Shown piece by piece: positions 1 to 11,070 of a stretch of DNA of 64,000 nt. The notes beneath the pieces were generated by a model, which was given only the letters and a program-made list of their open reading frames with translations, made no database searches and was not told where the DNA came from. The stretch is taken from contig NC_049901.1 in assembly GCF_001411555.2 (NCBI RefSeq), forward strand, positions 15,043,190 through 15,107,189, written 5' to 3'. Position 1 is the first letter of the stretch, and each line of letters starts with the position of its first letter. Origin of the DNA: Juglans regia. Its lineage: Eukaryota; Streptophyta; Magnoliopsida; Fagales; Juglandaceae. The position numbers were made by a program, and so were the translations under genes.

Positions 1-52
1 AAAAATAAAATATAAACTAAGCAAACGTGCATTGCACATTGCCTTTACCTAG
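1..52 (+). mobile_element. Helitron-like 3' terminus (partial)
   Basis: The first 52 bases look like the 3' end of a Helitron. A small perfect stem (GTGCA, one or two T, TGCAC) at about 27-37 is followed 11 bases later by CTAG at 49-52, then a host T and an AT-rich tract. Helitrons characteristically end in a hairpin plus CTRR and insert before T. A related end lies at 49690-49781 and an inverted one at 49982-50050. The rest of the element is outside the window, so no Rep/helicase can be judged. Confidence 0.5.
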
Positions 53-2040
53 TATATGTATATATATATATATATATCTTTATATATATAAAGTGGCTAT
101 CTAACGAAAATTCTTATTTTAATAGATTTTTTTATTTTCTGTTAACTTTTCATGTATTCCATTAACCCCCGTTAATTCTGTTTGTATGGTAAAATCAAAA
201 GTTGTGTGTAGAGTTACTGGAATGCCTGTTGAATATACCACAGATATATTGACCCTTCGACTTCACCGATGATCTGCAACATGTCGGAACACCAAACGTC
301 TCCTCCATCAACAGTGTGAATGCCAAGAATCACCAGGTTTACTATGCACCAGGTTTACTATGCCTGCCATTTATTTCTTTCATCATCATAAATTTTTGGT
401 ACACAGACGGATTGAGGCAAGTTTCTTTTGCTGTTTATAAGAAGTTTGTGTGTCGTCTCTAGTTAAGGTTTGCTATGCCTACCGTTTCTTTCTTTCATCC
501 TCATAAATTTTTGGTACATTAACGGACTGAGGCAACTTTTTTTTCCTGTGTATTATTCGAGGCCGATTCTAACAAAAACCCAGTTGAAAGATAAATTTTT
601 TACAAGTTTACAGAAACAGAGTCAATCCCCGATGTTCGATCATCCTCATCGATTAAGGATGAACTTCCTTACATAGACTAAGAGGCTGTCGTCGACTTTA
701 ACCAGAACGGACGAGACCACTGTGCAGCACCCTACACATATGAAAACAGCACCCTCAACCTCACAAAAAGCCCCTGTTTCCTGCACAAAAAACAGAGCAA
801 GTTACGAATACCCTATGGTAATTTTTTTTACAGGAAACTGGTTTGGACTTGCCCATTTTGAAGCGATGGGATGTGCCCCGGGAATGGCAAATTGTTTCCT
901 TGACTTCGCTTGCTTGCGGATTAAGGTTTCATTTTTCCCCTTTGTGTGCTCGGAATATTCAGTGGAAATTCAGGCTGTTCCCTGTAGTGCACGATTGCCA
1001 AACGCTCATCAGGAAGATTTTGTTGTTTGGGTTACCTTTTAAAGTCGTCAGTTACTGCTGTAAATACTTTGGAGTGTGATGGACAGTGTCAAATGGTCTC
1101 ATTCAGTCTGGTTTTTCAAAGATTCGAGCACAGGATATCAAGGTTCTGAGATTACTTGAATTTCCACGTTTACAACTTGTGGCAAGAGAGGTATAGAATA
1201 AGAATGCATCAGAATGAATTAAGGGTACTGCCTCTGTAGATCTCAAAGCTGTTGAGCCAGCGAGAATAGCAGCCGGAAGACCGTAATTCGATTGTTGGGT
1301 TATTGCTAGGGTTTATGCGGTTACTTCCGTTTTCCACTATGCGAAGTGTCACTGTTGGTTCAATTTGGTTTCGGCATTGCACCGATTAGCTTTCTTGTTT
1401 TTTGGATAGGATTTCTATTCAACCCATAAAAACAAAGCAAAGTTCAAAAGGCCAAACATCAACCAAAGAAGTCCTGATTACACTAATCAATTTATCATGT
1501 TTTGAAGCTTTTGCCCAAAGCTACTGCAGTAAGATCATGAAATCATGAGATTCACAATTTAAATTTAAAAGGCTTTACAATAATGTTGTTAGAAATCTAT
1601 CTACGGGTAATTGCATTTTTCACCCTTAAAACTATAATCTATTTTGCATTTTGCACCTGAAATTATTAAAAGTTAAGATATGAAGATTATAAATGAACAA
1701 AAAAAATATGATCAAGTGACATCATTTTAATAGTCATATTTAGGATTGGCTGGTGGAGCACCACCACCTACCCCACGTTGTCCGGCATTTTCCTTGCTGG
1801 AGCGGGGTCCCCATCCGCAGATGGGAGTTGTGTGGGCAAATACCCACGAACCAGAGGCTAGGCCCTAACCTGCCCAGCCCAACCCACATATATATTAAAA
1901 AATTTTTTTTAATAAAATGACGTTGTTTTATCTAAGAATTTATTTATTTTTAAATAAAACGACGTAAACAATATCGTTTCAGAATGAGGCTTTAAATTAA
2001 AACCTAACTCTCTCTCTCTCTCTCTCTCTAGTACGTCTCC
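53..2040. other. Gene-poor AT-rich stretch with small repeats
   Basis: No convincing gene was recognised. It holds a (TA)n tract at about 55-92, a short tandem duplication at 351-548, a coding-like but unassigned tract at about 840-1200, and a (CT)n microsatellite at 2008-2029. The sequence around 85-170 resembles the reverse complement of 57100-57185, so part of it is dispersed repeat. Confidence 0.5.
351..548. repeat. Two-copy direct repeat, period about 115 bp
   Basis: The stretch 351-435 (AGGTTTACTATGCCTGCC, then a TTTCTTTCATC block and TAAATTTTTGGTACA, ending GATTGAGGCAA) recurs at 466-548 with scattered substitutions. This is a local tandem duplication. A shorter CACCAGGTTTACTATG duplication sits just before it. 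No function is evident. Confidence 0.6.
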
Positions 2041-2043
2041 TAA

Positions 2044-2244
2044 AGGTGAGTTTGGTTACCAAACTCATCTCAACTCATCTCAACTCATCATTACAACTTT
2101 TTCAAATTTCAATACAAAATATAATAAACAATTCAACTTTTTCAAATTTTAAAATAATAATAATATTAAAAAATTAATATTCTAACAATATTTTATCATC
2201 TCAACTCAATTCAATTCAACTCACTTTAACATCCAAACACAATC
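2044..2244. mobile_element. Tourist-like MITE, 201 bp
   Basis: This is a short AT-rich element whose ends read AGGTGAGTTTGG on the left and, in reverse complement, GATTGTGTTTGGATG on the right. TAA flanks it on both sides (2041-2043 and 2245-2247). A 3-bp TAA/TTA duplication and a GTTTGG-type end are typical of PIF/Harbinger MITEs. The interior (CAACTCATCTCAACTCATC, AACTTTTTCAAAT) is shared with the element at 28494-28721. Confidence 0.75.
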
Positions 2245-2728
2245 TAAGTCTACTCTCTCCTCTTCTTCTCATCTTCGTCCTCTTCTTTTTCAACTTCTCC
2301 ACATCCTCCTTTACTTTTTCTTCCCCTCCTTGAAGCCACAAATGGCCATAGAACCACGACCCCAAATGGCTTTGCAAATCCACGACCATGAATGGTCGTG
2401 GTTCTTTGAATCTTTGCTCAGATCTGCAACGTAAAAGAAAAGGAACCACTTTTCTCAGATATGATGTTATTAACTTGTTTTGGTTGTTTTGTATTTTTTG
2501 TAGTTTTCCAATTTGTTGTGGATGGATTTGTGATTCTATGGATTTTATGTTTTTTGGTGTTTTTCGCCTTGGGTGGGCGCGGTGGGGCGTCCAGGGGACA
2601 CAAAATAGACCAGAAAAATAATAAATAAATAATATAGCATTTGTACCAACATTTAGCAAATAGAATGAACATTTGAAAGCTTTGAAGATACTACTACAGC
2701 ACAGAAGGAAGATTAAATCCTGGAGTAC

Positions 2729-5700
2729 CTTAACTTCAGAGCCTTCATATGCCCAATTTGGTGAGAAATCAATTATGCTGAAAAGCTGATCCTGGGATAG
2801 AGAGGGACCAAGAATATAGTTATCCAAGTGCACTTGAGAAGAAATACTGGATCCATCAACGCTGCTTTCACTCGCAACACTATCCCAATAGGCCCCAGAA
2901 CTGGACTGCATATGTGACTCATTTACATCTCCGAGTTCCTTACTCATCCACCGATTGAAACTGTCAAGCTTCTTCAGACCTTCTTCTGACAGAGAGCCAT
3001 CTAATAGAGGTTTTATGGCAAAAGAGTAGTTGGCCATCTTGTTCTCTCGATCGGATTTCAGATAATCTTCGTGTTCTGCGTTTGAAAGCTGTACTTGGAG
3101 GTTATTTTGGATAGGATGATTTTCTAGGTTATCATTATCTGCAAAGCAAGGCTCAATAGATTTGAGCAGATTGGCTCGGATGGCATCTTCATGAAATTTG
3201 GAAGTGACTTCAGATGCTAATTCTGTCTGCACAACCCGATCCAAGAGCAACTGGCTTTCAGAAGTCTGTTTTTAAGAAAAAGCAAAACACAATTAGTTGG
3301 AGTTGACAAGAAACAGCAGCTAACGTTTAGCCCAACATACAAGTACATACTCTATTAGATAGTCAAAATCCAAACCACTGCATTTACAACAAAATTTCTG
3401 ACTTTAAGTTACTGTCAGCATCTTCAATCTGCAACTACTAGTTCATTATTAACTAAGAGCAGCTACATTACCATCACAATTTTATACATGAAGAGAAACA
3501 GAGACAATTCAAATACTTGAATGAGTAGACATTTTGTGATCTAGCACAAAATGCTTGCTTAACTAACATGGGAAGTATAACTACCAAATTATCCAAGTTT
3601 TGTGACAGATCATGCGTGGGTATCAAATCTTTATAGATATGCAACATCTTTACACCTTGACAAATCTTAAATAGACAAACATCACAAGTTGAAAGAGGTA
3701 ATGCAACTTCACATATTATAGTTATGGACTGCCTCACGTGCCTTCCAACATATTAAAGAGGTCTCACATGCCTTCCAAAGTTGCTTTTTTCATAAGGACT
3801 GCCTCTCTTGAGAAAATCTTAACGTTGTACAATTTAAGGAAACATGGTATTATAGTTATGGATTGGTGTTTCGTGTGTAAGAAGCATGGAGAAACCGTGG
3901 ATCATTTACTTTTGCATTGTGAGGTGGCAAGGGCTTAGTGGAATGGTATTTTTTGCAGAACGCTTGGGTGAAGCCTTTGTGAGTGGCTGATCTTCTTGCA
4001 TGTTGGAACAGGCTTCATGGTTGTTCTCAAGTGGATGCGGCTTGGAAGAAGGTTCCTTTGGGTCTTGCATGGTGCATTTGGATGGAAACGAATGAGCGGT
4101 GTTTTAATGATAAGGAGCATTCTTTGGAGGAACTCTGAAACTTTATTGTGCACTCTTTATTGCTTTGGTTTTCTGCTTTAGTGATTAATGGAGCTTCTGC
4201 TCATGATTTTCTGTTGTCACTTTCTGTTTCTTATATTGTATTTAGGAGTTTTCTTTTGTATACTTCCTGTGTACAAGGGTTTCACCTATACATTCACTTC
4301 TAATAAAATTACTTCTTACTTATATATACATATATATGTAAAAAAAAACTTCACATATTAATGTCAATGAGGCATCACTATTGTTTTGTTAGGGGGGAAC
4401 CACAATTTTTGTTTTGCAAGTAAAAAATTTCAATTAAAAGTGCAAAAGTTGCAACCTAAGTGCACATGATGCATACAAGAGAAAGACCTATGTAGAAGTA
4501 GAAAAAGATATAAGAAAATCACAGGGACCACCACAATTTAAGACCAGAAGAAGGTCAATTTTCTCTTGAGCTTGCCTCCTCGCTTCCAAATATTATTTAG
4601 AAATAAATAAAATCGGTATTACTTGTACCCAAAGCATCTCTGTTGTAGTAAGAAAAAAATGTTGGAGTTGTCAAATGGAAGTAACCATAGTATCAGGAAA
4701 AAAAAAAAATCTAGAAACTATTGCGAACATATAATTCTGAGTAATAACACAAAACGCTGCCATACTATATCTCTAGATGAAATCCCAGCTCATCTTGTAA
4801 CATAAAAACAATAAAGATTTTGCAAATTTAAAGTGATCCTTGAGAGCAACCCTGATGAAATGCCCGAAAATATTTTAGCAATATTATAAATACTTCACGC
4901 CGATTAGATATACTATAAATTGTATATAACTCTGTACCTGCCACTCTTCTTGGACCTGCAGGTGATTCCCAAACTCCTGGATTTCAAGGTTGCTAGTGAA
5001 AAGTTGCCCCAGTATCTGGTTTTCTTGTTTAGAAAGGACTCCAATGGTATCAGGTTGTGTTTCTGGAAATGATGGCTGTAAAGGGACAGCTTCACCACCA
5101 GAAGTACCATTTCCCAATATATCATCCCACAACGCAAAATCAAGGTGTTTTGATTCAGGATTGTTGCTGTCTTTCACTTTATCTGCTAGAGTGAGAGAGA
5201 CAAAATCTACCCTAGAAATGGCTGACAACTTTCCTTGAAAATCTCCTGTCAACAGTTTAGAGTATTATGATGAAGTTGGTATGGCATGAGTATCAGCTAA
5301 CAAACACTAATATTAAGATTCTCTATGCGTCAATGATGAAAATATATAGAATGATGAATTTAAATAAGCTTACTTGAACTTGATGCATCAAAATAAGGAT
5401 TAGCAAGTCCGGCATTAATCTTCTCCACCATGGACTGTTGTGATTCAAGGAAACAGTGGAGTCCAGAGCTTGCTTGGTGATTGTATGCTGCATATATAAC
5501 ATTAAGTTGCAAATATATAAATAATGAAAATTTAGAACTTGCTGACAATGAACAATCAAGGCATACACCATCCTCAAACCTGTATAAAATCTTCTTTATG
5601 AAGTAACACTAGCAGTTTTTTATTATAAACTGAGGCATGTCTGACAAATCTACCTGATTCAGTGTCTTCATAATCTGATGCCTGAACACTGTTCAGGCTT

Positions 5701-6157
5701 GTTGTATCTGTAGTTTGTGAAGGCACTCGGTAATTATTTAGATGAAAATTAGAAGCCCCAGAGCTATCAATCTCAGAGTTGGGTAAAATGTCTTCAGTTT
5801 CTTGGGAATAGGGAATAGCTTCCTCAGTCTCTTTAATGCGGTTAAAATTTGTCCTATTGCCCTGATCAAGTTGTGAAACATAAAAAGGGCAAAAATCCAA
5901 TGTTATGAGATGTGCTTCAACAGGAGCAAATCTTCAATTCAAGGCCATGGTTTTTATCATGTCAAAGACCTTATCTAAGGTATCAAAATTATCATGCACT
6001 ACTGAAAAGCTCTTATTTATTGAAAAGCTAAGCCTTCCAGTTTATCCATCTATGACTAATTTTTTATAGGTAATATGTTGCAACAAAAGTAGGAGAGAGA
6101 GGATAGAGTCTTACCTTTACTTCCCGATAGTGGACAAGAACTATGTGTGAGAGGTCA
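2729..6157 (-). pseudogene. CAMTA: CAMTA transcription factor, internal five-exon fragment
   Basis: Five minus-strand exons with good splice sites encode the middle of a calmodulin-binding transcription activator: 6157-6115, 5861-5654, 5487-5374, 5245-4938 and 3265-2729. They join in one frame without a stop, about 403 codons. The first gives the end of the CG-1 DNA-binding domain (HIVLVHYREVK). The last gives the linker before the TIG domain (LKKLDSFNRWMSKELG, then LSQDQLFSIIDFSPNWAY) and stops at a consensus donor. Most of CG-1 is not found upstream: 6160-7770 is repeat-like and then PME1 begins. The TIG, ankyrin and IQ parts are not found between 1 and 2728. So this is a 5'-truncated copy whose 3' end is either lost or beyond the window edge. 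The intact frame suggests a recent origin. A LINE sits in the 3266-4937 intron. It probably makes no working factor. Confidence 0.88.
3719..4347 (+). mobile_element. 5'-truncated L1 LINE, 3' end only
   Basis: This is the last ~630 bases of a plant L1-type element. It encodes a broken zf-RVT region (KVAFFIRTASLEKILTLYNL, then DWCFVCKKHGETVDHLLLHC with the Cys/His pattern), followed by a 3' UTR, a TATATA stretch and an A-run. It is bracketed by a perfect 13-bp target-site duplication, ACTTCACATATTA, at 3706-3718 and 4348-4360. It lies in an intron of the CAMTA fragment, opposite to that gene. Frameshifts and stops leave no functional protein. Confidence 0.88.
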
Positions 6158-6159
6158 CT

Positions 6160-7770
6160 GCAGTATTAGGTAAGAAACCCCCAACCATAAGCCATGCTAG
6201 AAATAGAAACTATAAGGAAGTAAAATGGCAATTACTTAAAGTGAACAAATACGAATATCAGGTGCTCAAGACTGGTTGATAACTAGAACCAGAGCTATCT
6301 TACTCATCACATACCCTTAAGACCAAGGAGCACAGATATAAATCATTGTTTGGGGAGAGGGGGGGAGGCAAAAGAAAAAAATTTGAGAAAACTAAAAAGA
6401 TACAAAAACAGAAACAAAAAGAAATGGTAACAAGTCTAGAGGCTTGGTAATTGTAGGATGGATTACCTTTCCGTTTTACTTTCCCGCTTGACGTGAATGC
6501 ACAACCTGGCACACTAACCTTATTTGTTTTTCTACTTTTTGAAGTCTGTAACAAAGCCAGCCCATTTTACTGTTTTACCCATTCCCTCCCACAACTTTGC
6601 ATGCAAAAAGAATCCTCGCTTAACCGTCACGCCAACCGGTCCCCAAGGATGTGAAGACCCACTCCGCTAAACCTCTCTCCTCTGCAAGCACCGCCTATAG
6701 ACCACCGTAAACCACTCAGTTAAGTCCCTTTCTAGTTTCTTGCTCCTCAAAACATAGCAATCCCGCACGACTCCCACTGCTGTGAACGGTGAAGTCCAGC
6801 AACAGCAGCCCACGTAAGCGACACCCCCTCAACCACAGACAGCTCCTCCACCATCTTTACGTAAACTAGGGCAGCAAAAAGAACCAATGGAGACCTACCC
6901 TATGTGGCTAGCAGAAGCCAGACCACCGCAAGCTGCCGAGCTTTCTCCTGCAAGACCGAAATGGTCAGGGAAGCACAGCTTGCTTGCAGCCTTATACCGT
7001 CGCCTACACCACCGCGACTCTCCACCACAACTCCGCAAACTATACTCAAACGCACACTCTGTTTTCACACCACAAAACAGAGCAACGTCGCAGCCCTTGC
7101 CTAGCTGCAAACCACAAACGAACCCAACCGTAAACCACGCCATCTCCTCCCTCTGCGATCACCTAGATCGCAGCCCAGACAACACGGGTCCTGCGTCCGC
7201 AGCGAAACCAACTCCATTGCACAACTCCATACACACTCGGCAACATTTCGGTATAAATATCAAGCCATAACTTGTCGTGCCTCCACAAACCGCCAACCCC
7301 ACGTTTTCGTTGACCCATACTCCTCCGCTGGTCAAGCTCTCTCTCTCACAATCTCTCTCTCATGCATTGCAAGTATATTACGGGTGAGGGCAGATTACTT
7401 GAGTTGAGAGTTGTACTCACATGTCTTAAAGTTGGTCATGAATTTATGTTTAGACTGGACTTAATATGTCTATTTTTTTGGGTTAAGACCATGTATTTGC
7501 ATGGATGATACGACCTTGCATAGGTGATAATATAAGACCAATTTACGAAGCAAATACGAATTTTTTTTTTATGAGAATAAAGAACTTCATATATTAATGG
7601 TGAGCTAATTCAGTCAATACAACAGAATGAATACATCCAGGAACAAAATGAGCTAACTTGGTACAAGAGGTTCGAAGAGAGTTCATTCATGCTGCTAAAT
7701 TTTATTTATTAGGTGGCGAGTGTGATGCGGAACAAAACCGAAGGTTTCCCCCGCGACCCGCCTTCTCCAA
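6160..7770. other. No gene; repeat-like sequence, partly LTR-like
   Basis: Between the CAMTA relic and the PME1 promoter no gene was recognised. The part at about 6555-7380 is unusually GC-rich, C-rich on the plus strand, and resembles the central part of the long LTRs elsewhere here (the phrase CACAAAACAGAGC and its surroundings near 40930 and 46650). Its 127-codon reading frame is therefore probably not a gene. An AATAAAG-rich poly(T)-flanked piece at about 7560-7700 may be a reversed retroposon tail. Confidence 0.45.
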
Positions 7771-7975
7771 AAAAAGCATTCACCCACCCGTTTGACGGTT
7801 TGAGTCTGTATGCGAAGACGCAGGCGCACAGCTCGCCCAACTTCTACCCTACCGAATAACCATAACAACCCGTGACTTTTTGAGTCTTACCAATCCCCAT
7901 CAATCTCCCGTGAACCCCAGCCCCGCCTTCCATTTTCCTTTTCCACTGCACGCTATTTTAGTGGATCGATTCGAT

Positions 7976-8050
7976 ATGGCCACTACTCATCAAAGAAAAT
8001 CCACAAAACTTGTCCATAAAAGCAAGCTCCAACACCTTCCTGTTTTCTAA
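7976..8050 (+). promoter_or_regulatory. Upstream ORF in the PME1 leader (24 codons)
   Basis: The first ATG in the presumed PME1 leader (7976) opens a 24-codon frame that ends with TAA at 8048-8050, 25 bases before the ATG of the enzyme at 8076 and in a different frame. The same uORF is base-for-base identical in PME2 (25700-25774), with the same 25-base gap. It is short, basic at first and ends in hydrophobic residues. It could reduce translation of the main frame. No transcript start is known, so it may lie partly or wholly upstream of the mRNA. Confidence 0.5.
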
Positions 8051-8075
8051 GCCATCCACACTTCTTGTAATTTCC

Positions 8076-9648
8076 ATGGCCTGCATCTTCTTTGTCTCCC
8101 TTGTCCTTTTTCTTTCCCTCTCTCCCGGTGCCGTCAAACCCAGTCCTGATGCTCCCTCCTCCGTCTCTCCCGCGATCCGCCAGGCCTGCAAGGCCACTCG
8201 CTTCCCTAGCCAATGCGAGACCTCTTTGACCCAATCCAACCACGTGCCCCCCAACCCCACTCCTCTCCAGCTCATCCAGTCCGCCATCTGGGTCTCCTCC
8301 CAGAACCTCCACACCGCCCAATCCATGGTCAAGTCCATCAAGGACTCCTCCGCGGGGAATGCGAACCTCACCGCGGCCGCCAAAAGCTGCACGGAGGCCC
8401 TCAGCAACTCCGAGTACCGGGTCTCTCGGACTACCGAAGACGCACTGCCACATGGAAGGATCAAGGATGCGAGAATCTGGTTGAGCGCCTCCTTGCAATA
8501 CCAACAAGGTTGCTGGTCCGCGCTCAAGTTAGTGAACGACACCCAGATGGTGAACTCGACGATGTCGCTTCTGGACTCGTTGGCTGGGCTCACGAGTAAT
8601 GCGCTGAGCATGGTGTTCTCATACGATATTTACGGGAACGAGACTGGGTCGTGGGCCCCGCCCAAGACCGAGCGGGACCAATTCTGGGAGGGAACTGGCG
8701 GCTCTGGGTCGGATTTTCGGGGCGGCTTCCCGTCGAAGCTAACGGCGGACGCGACCGTGTGTAAGGACGGGAGTGGCGGGTGCTACAAGACGGTGCAGGA
8801 GGCAGTGAACGCCACACCTGATAACGCCGGGCAACGGAAGTTTGTGATACATATAAAGGAGGGGGTATACGATGAAATCGTCAGAATCCCGTTAGAGAAG
8901 AAGAACGTGGTGTTTTTAGGAGACGGGATGGGCAAAACGGTCATTACGGGGTCGTTGAACGTCGGCATGCCTGGGCTTTCGACATACCACACAGCTACAG
9001 TTGGTAAGTCTTCCTTGTTATTGTTTTGTCTTTTCTTTTTGGATATATGTTTTTATTTTCAAGGTTGTGGATGGAGTCAATAAATACTGTTGGGGAGGTG
9101 CTCATGATAAATTATTCTAGTTGATTTTACAGCCTTTTGCACTTAGGTTTTCACTTCGGGGCTTGCAAACGGTACGTAAGCTGGCTGTTTATTCGGTTTT
9201 ATGTGGAATAAAAAATAAATAAATAAAAGGCAAAAAAGAAAAATAAGTAAAATAAGACCTCTCTCTTTCTCTCTCTCTTTTTAATTCCCATGGCGGTTGG
9301 ACTTTGTAGCATTCGAAGATTGGTCCATAGCACTCCCCATAAGTGATTCTAAAGGAAGCAGACTGAAATAGAGACATGCCCACAAAAGAACCCTCCAAGA
9401 TAGTGGCGGGGGAAGGCAATTTTGTATCAAAGAGCAACCTTGGAGGAAGTTCCGAGCACTTGGTGGTGAGGTTGGTGAGAGTGGTGTAGGGCCTGGGCTT
9501 GCCTGGCTCTTCTTCCCAACGAAATGGGACTGAGGCTGAGGAGTGGAGTAGTGGGGTTTGCATCACGGAAGGATCTGTTGATTGCATCATGGGTGGGACT
9601 GAAAGGAGTGGAGGCTTTAGAATGGAGCTTGCCTCTCCCGCGGTTCCC

Positions 9649-9707
<59 letters not shown>

Positions 9708-11070
9708 TCTTTGGGTGCTTTTCAGTGTTCCCCATCTTAGACACATGCACTCATAGAACTAGTCCAAAAGCCTAAACCTAGAATCAATAAAAGTTAGAGA
9801 AACTTCATAGGCTCAGATCGAGAGCTCTTTCAACCTTGAGTTTGCCTTCACTCCCTTAAATCCGATGCTAAATATCAAAATGTTAGAAAGCAAAACAAAA
9901 TCTAGTCTTTTAGTTACTTTGTGCTCAACTGCAAATAAAGAAACACCGAAAAAGAAGAAAGAAAAATAGTAATTGAAGTTTGTTTAGAATGGTGGCAGTC
10001 TACTTATACGAAGAGAGAGAGAGAGAGGTCGGTTGGAGGAGAAAGGAGCGAGGAGAGGGAGGGATGACAACTTAAAATTCCGAAAGAGAGAGAGAAATTA
10101 AGAGAGAGAAGGAAAAATGAAAATACACTGACGTGGCTATGCTGATTGTAAGCCGTTTACACCATGTGCTTGCAAGTAGCATTTATCCTTAGGTTTTTCC
10201 ATCAGTTTGTCACCTTACATTATATGCATTCCGTACCAAATAAAGTTTATGATTAATGCCCAAGACAATTAAGTTCTTGAGTCACTATTTTAACCATTGA
10301 CTTGGGTTAATCCCTTCTTGTTCTAGAGTTGCTTTGAAAAAAAATTCCATTCTTGTTCCTTATGTTTGAATCATTTTGGAACAGGTGTTCTTGGTGATGG
10401 ATTCATGGCCAACGGCCTCACAATCCAGAACACGGCTGGTCCTAATGCACACCAAGCAGTGGCCTTCAGATCAGACAGTGATCTATCCGTCATTGAGAAC
10501 TGCGAATTCTTAGGCAATCAAGATACACTTTATCCTCGTGCCCTCCGCCAATTCTACAAATCATGCCGCATCCAAGGAAATGTGGATTTCATTTTTGGAA
10601 ACTCAGCATCAATTTTTCAAGACTGTCATATCTTAGTCTCCCCTCGACAAGAAGATCCAGCAAAGGGCGAGCAAAATGCTATCACTGCACATAGCAGAAA
10701 CGACCCTGCACAATCCACAGGTTTTGTTTTTCAGAATTGCTTGATAAATGGCACCGAGGAATACATGGTACTGTATCATAACAATCCCAAAGTACACCGT
10801 AATTATTTAGGGAGGCCATGGAAGGAGTACTCAAGGACAGTTTTTATAAACTGTAACTTGGAAGCTCTTATTACACCAGAAGGCTGGATGCCATGGGATG
10901 GTGATTTTGCATTGAAAACACTCTATTATGGGGAATTTGGGAATTCTGGACCAGGCTCTAATTTTTCCCAAAGAGTAACCTGGAGTAGCCAAATCCCGAT
11001 AGATCACATACTCACATATTCTGTCGAGAAGTTTATCCAAGGAGATGAGTGGATTCCATCTTCTTCGTAA
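8076..11070 (+). CDS. PME51: Pectinesterase/pectinesterase inhibitor, PME51-type (copy 1)
   Basis: Two exons, 8076-9003 and 10385-11070, joined across a GT-AG phase-1 intron, encode 537 residues. Residues 1-16 ([16 protein letters not shown]) form a hydrophobic signal. About 28-190 is a PMEI inhibitor domain with the paired Cys of [15 protein letters not shown]. The rest is a pectin methylesterase, which de-esterifies homogalacturonan in the cell wall. The expected catalytic set is present: Q333 (HQAVAF), Q355/D356 (NQDTLY), D377 (VDFIFGNSA), R453 and W455 (LGRPWK), plus GVYDE near 262. No RRLL-type basic processing site is seen between the domains, so maturation may differ from typical group 2 PMEs. 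ATG 8076 is chosen because it is the first in-frame ATG and starts the signal peptide; the frame is open upstream but lacks ATG. The intron holds a 1037-bp insertion that PME2 lacks. Confidence 0.92.
9290..9650 (-). pseudogene. DUF688-family protein, captured 5' exon
   Basis: On the minus strand an ATG at 9650 opens a frame containing [10 protein letters not shown], then [17 protein letters not shown] and ELPPRLL, then [21 protein letters not shown]. This is the start of a plant DUF688-type protein (the VPFxWEExPGKPR signature), whose biochemical role is unknown. The frame runs on into low-complexity ERERER-like sequence and stops at 9189 with no sign of the rest of the gene. The (GA)n just before the ATG looks like its original 5' UTR. 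It sits wholly inside the insertion in the PME1 intron, antisense to PME1. It is most likely a captured fragment without function. Confidence 0.75.
9652..9702. repeat. (CT)n microsatellite, about 51 bp
   Basis: An uninterrupted CT run lies directly upstream (minus sense: GA run) of the DUF688 start codon inside the PME1 intron. Long CT/GA runs are common in plant 5' UTRs. This one is probably length-polymorphic. Confidence 0.95.

Larger units (their letters stand above)
9151..10187. mobile_element. Mutator-like insertion in PME1 intron carrying a gene fragment
   Basis: Comparison with the PME2 intron (empty site at about 26863-26885) shows 1037 extra bases in PME1. They are flanked by a perfect 9-bp duplication CTTAGGTTT (9142-9150 and 10188-10196), the size made by Mutator-like transposases. 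The ends share only CTTGCAA, but at the same offset (bases 12-18 from each end), so any terminal inverted repeat is badly decayed. Inside lie a DUF688 gene start in reverse orientation, a long (CT)n run and GA-rich tracts at 10010-10110. The classification rests mainly on the empty site and the duplication. Confidence 0.65.

Noticed and set aside
6887..7270. A 127-codon plus-strand frame before PME1
   Set aside because: Low-complexity, Pro/Arg/His-rich translation, no domain, and the DNA resembles the C-rich part of the local long LTRs. Treated as repeat.
7958..8611. Long minus-strand frames over PME exon 1 (also at 25682-26231)
   Set aside because: They are mirror frames of GC-rich PME exon 1, present in both copies only because the coding strand is conserved. 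They match no known family.
9652..9702. (CT)n run read as part of a Ser/Leu or Arg/Glu repeat protein
   Set aside because: The repeat translates to RERERE or LSLSLS in any frame. It is a microsatellite before the DUF688 start codon.
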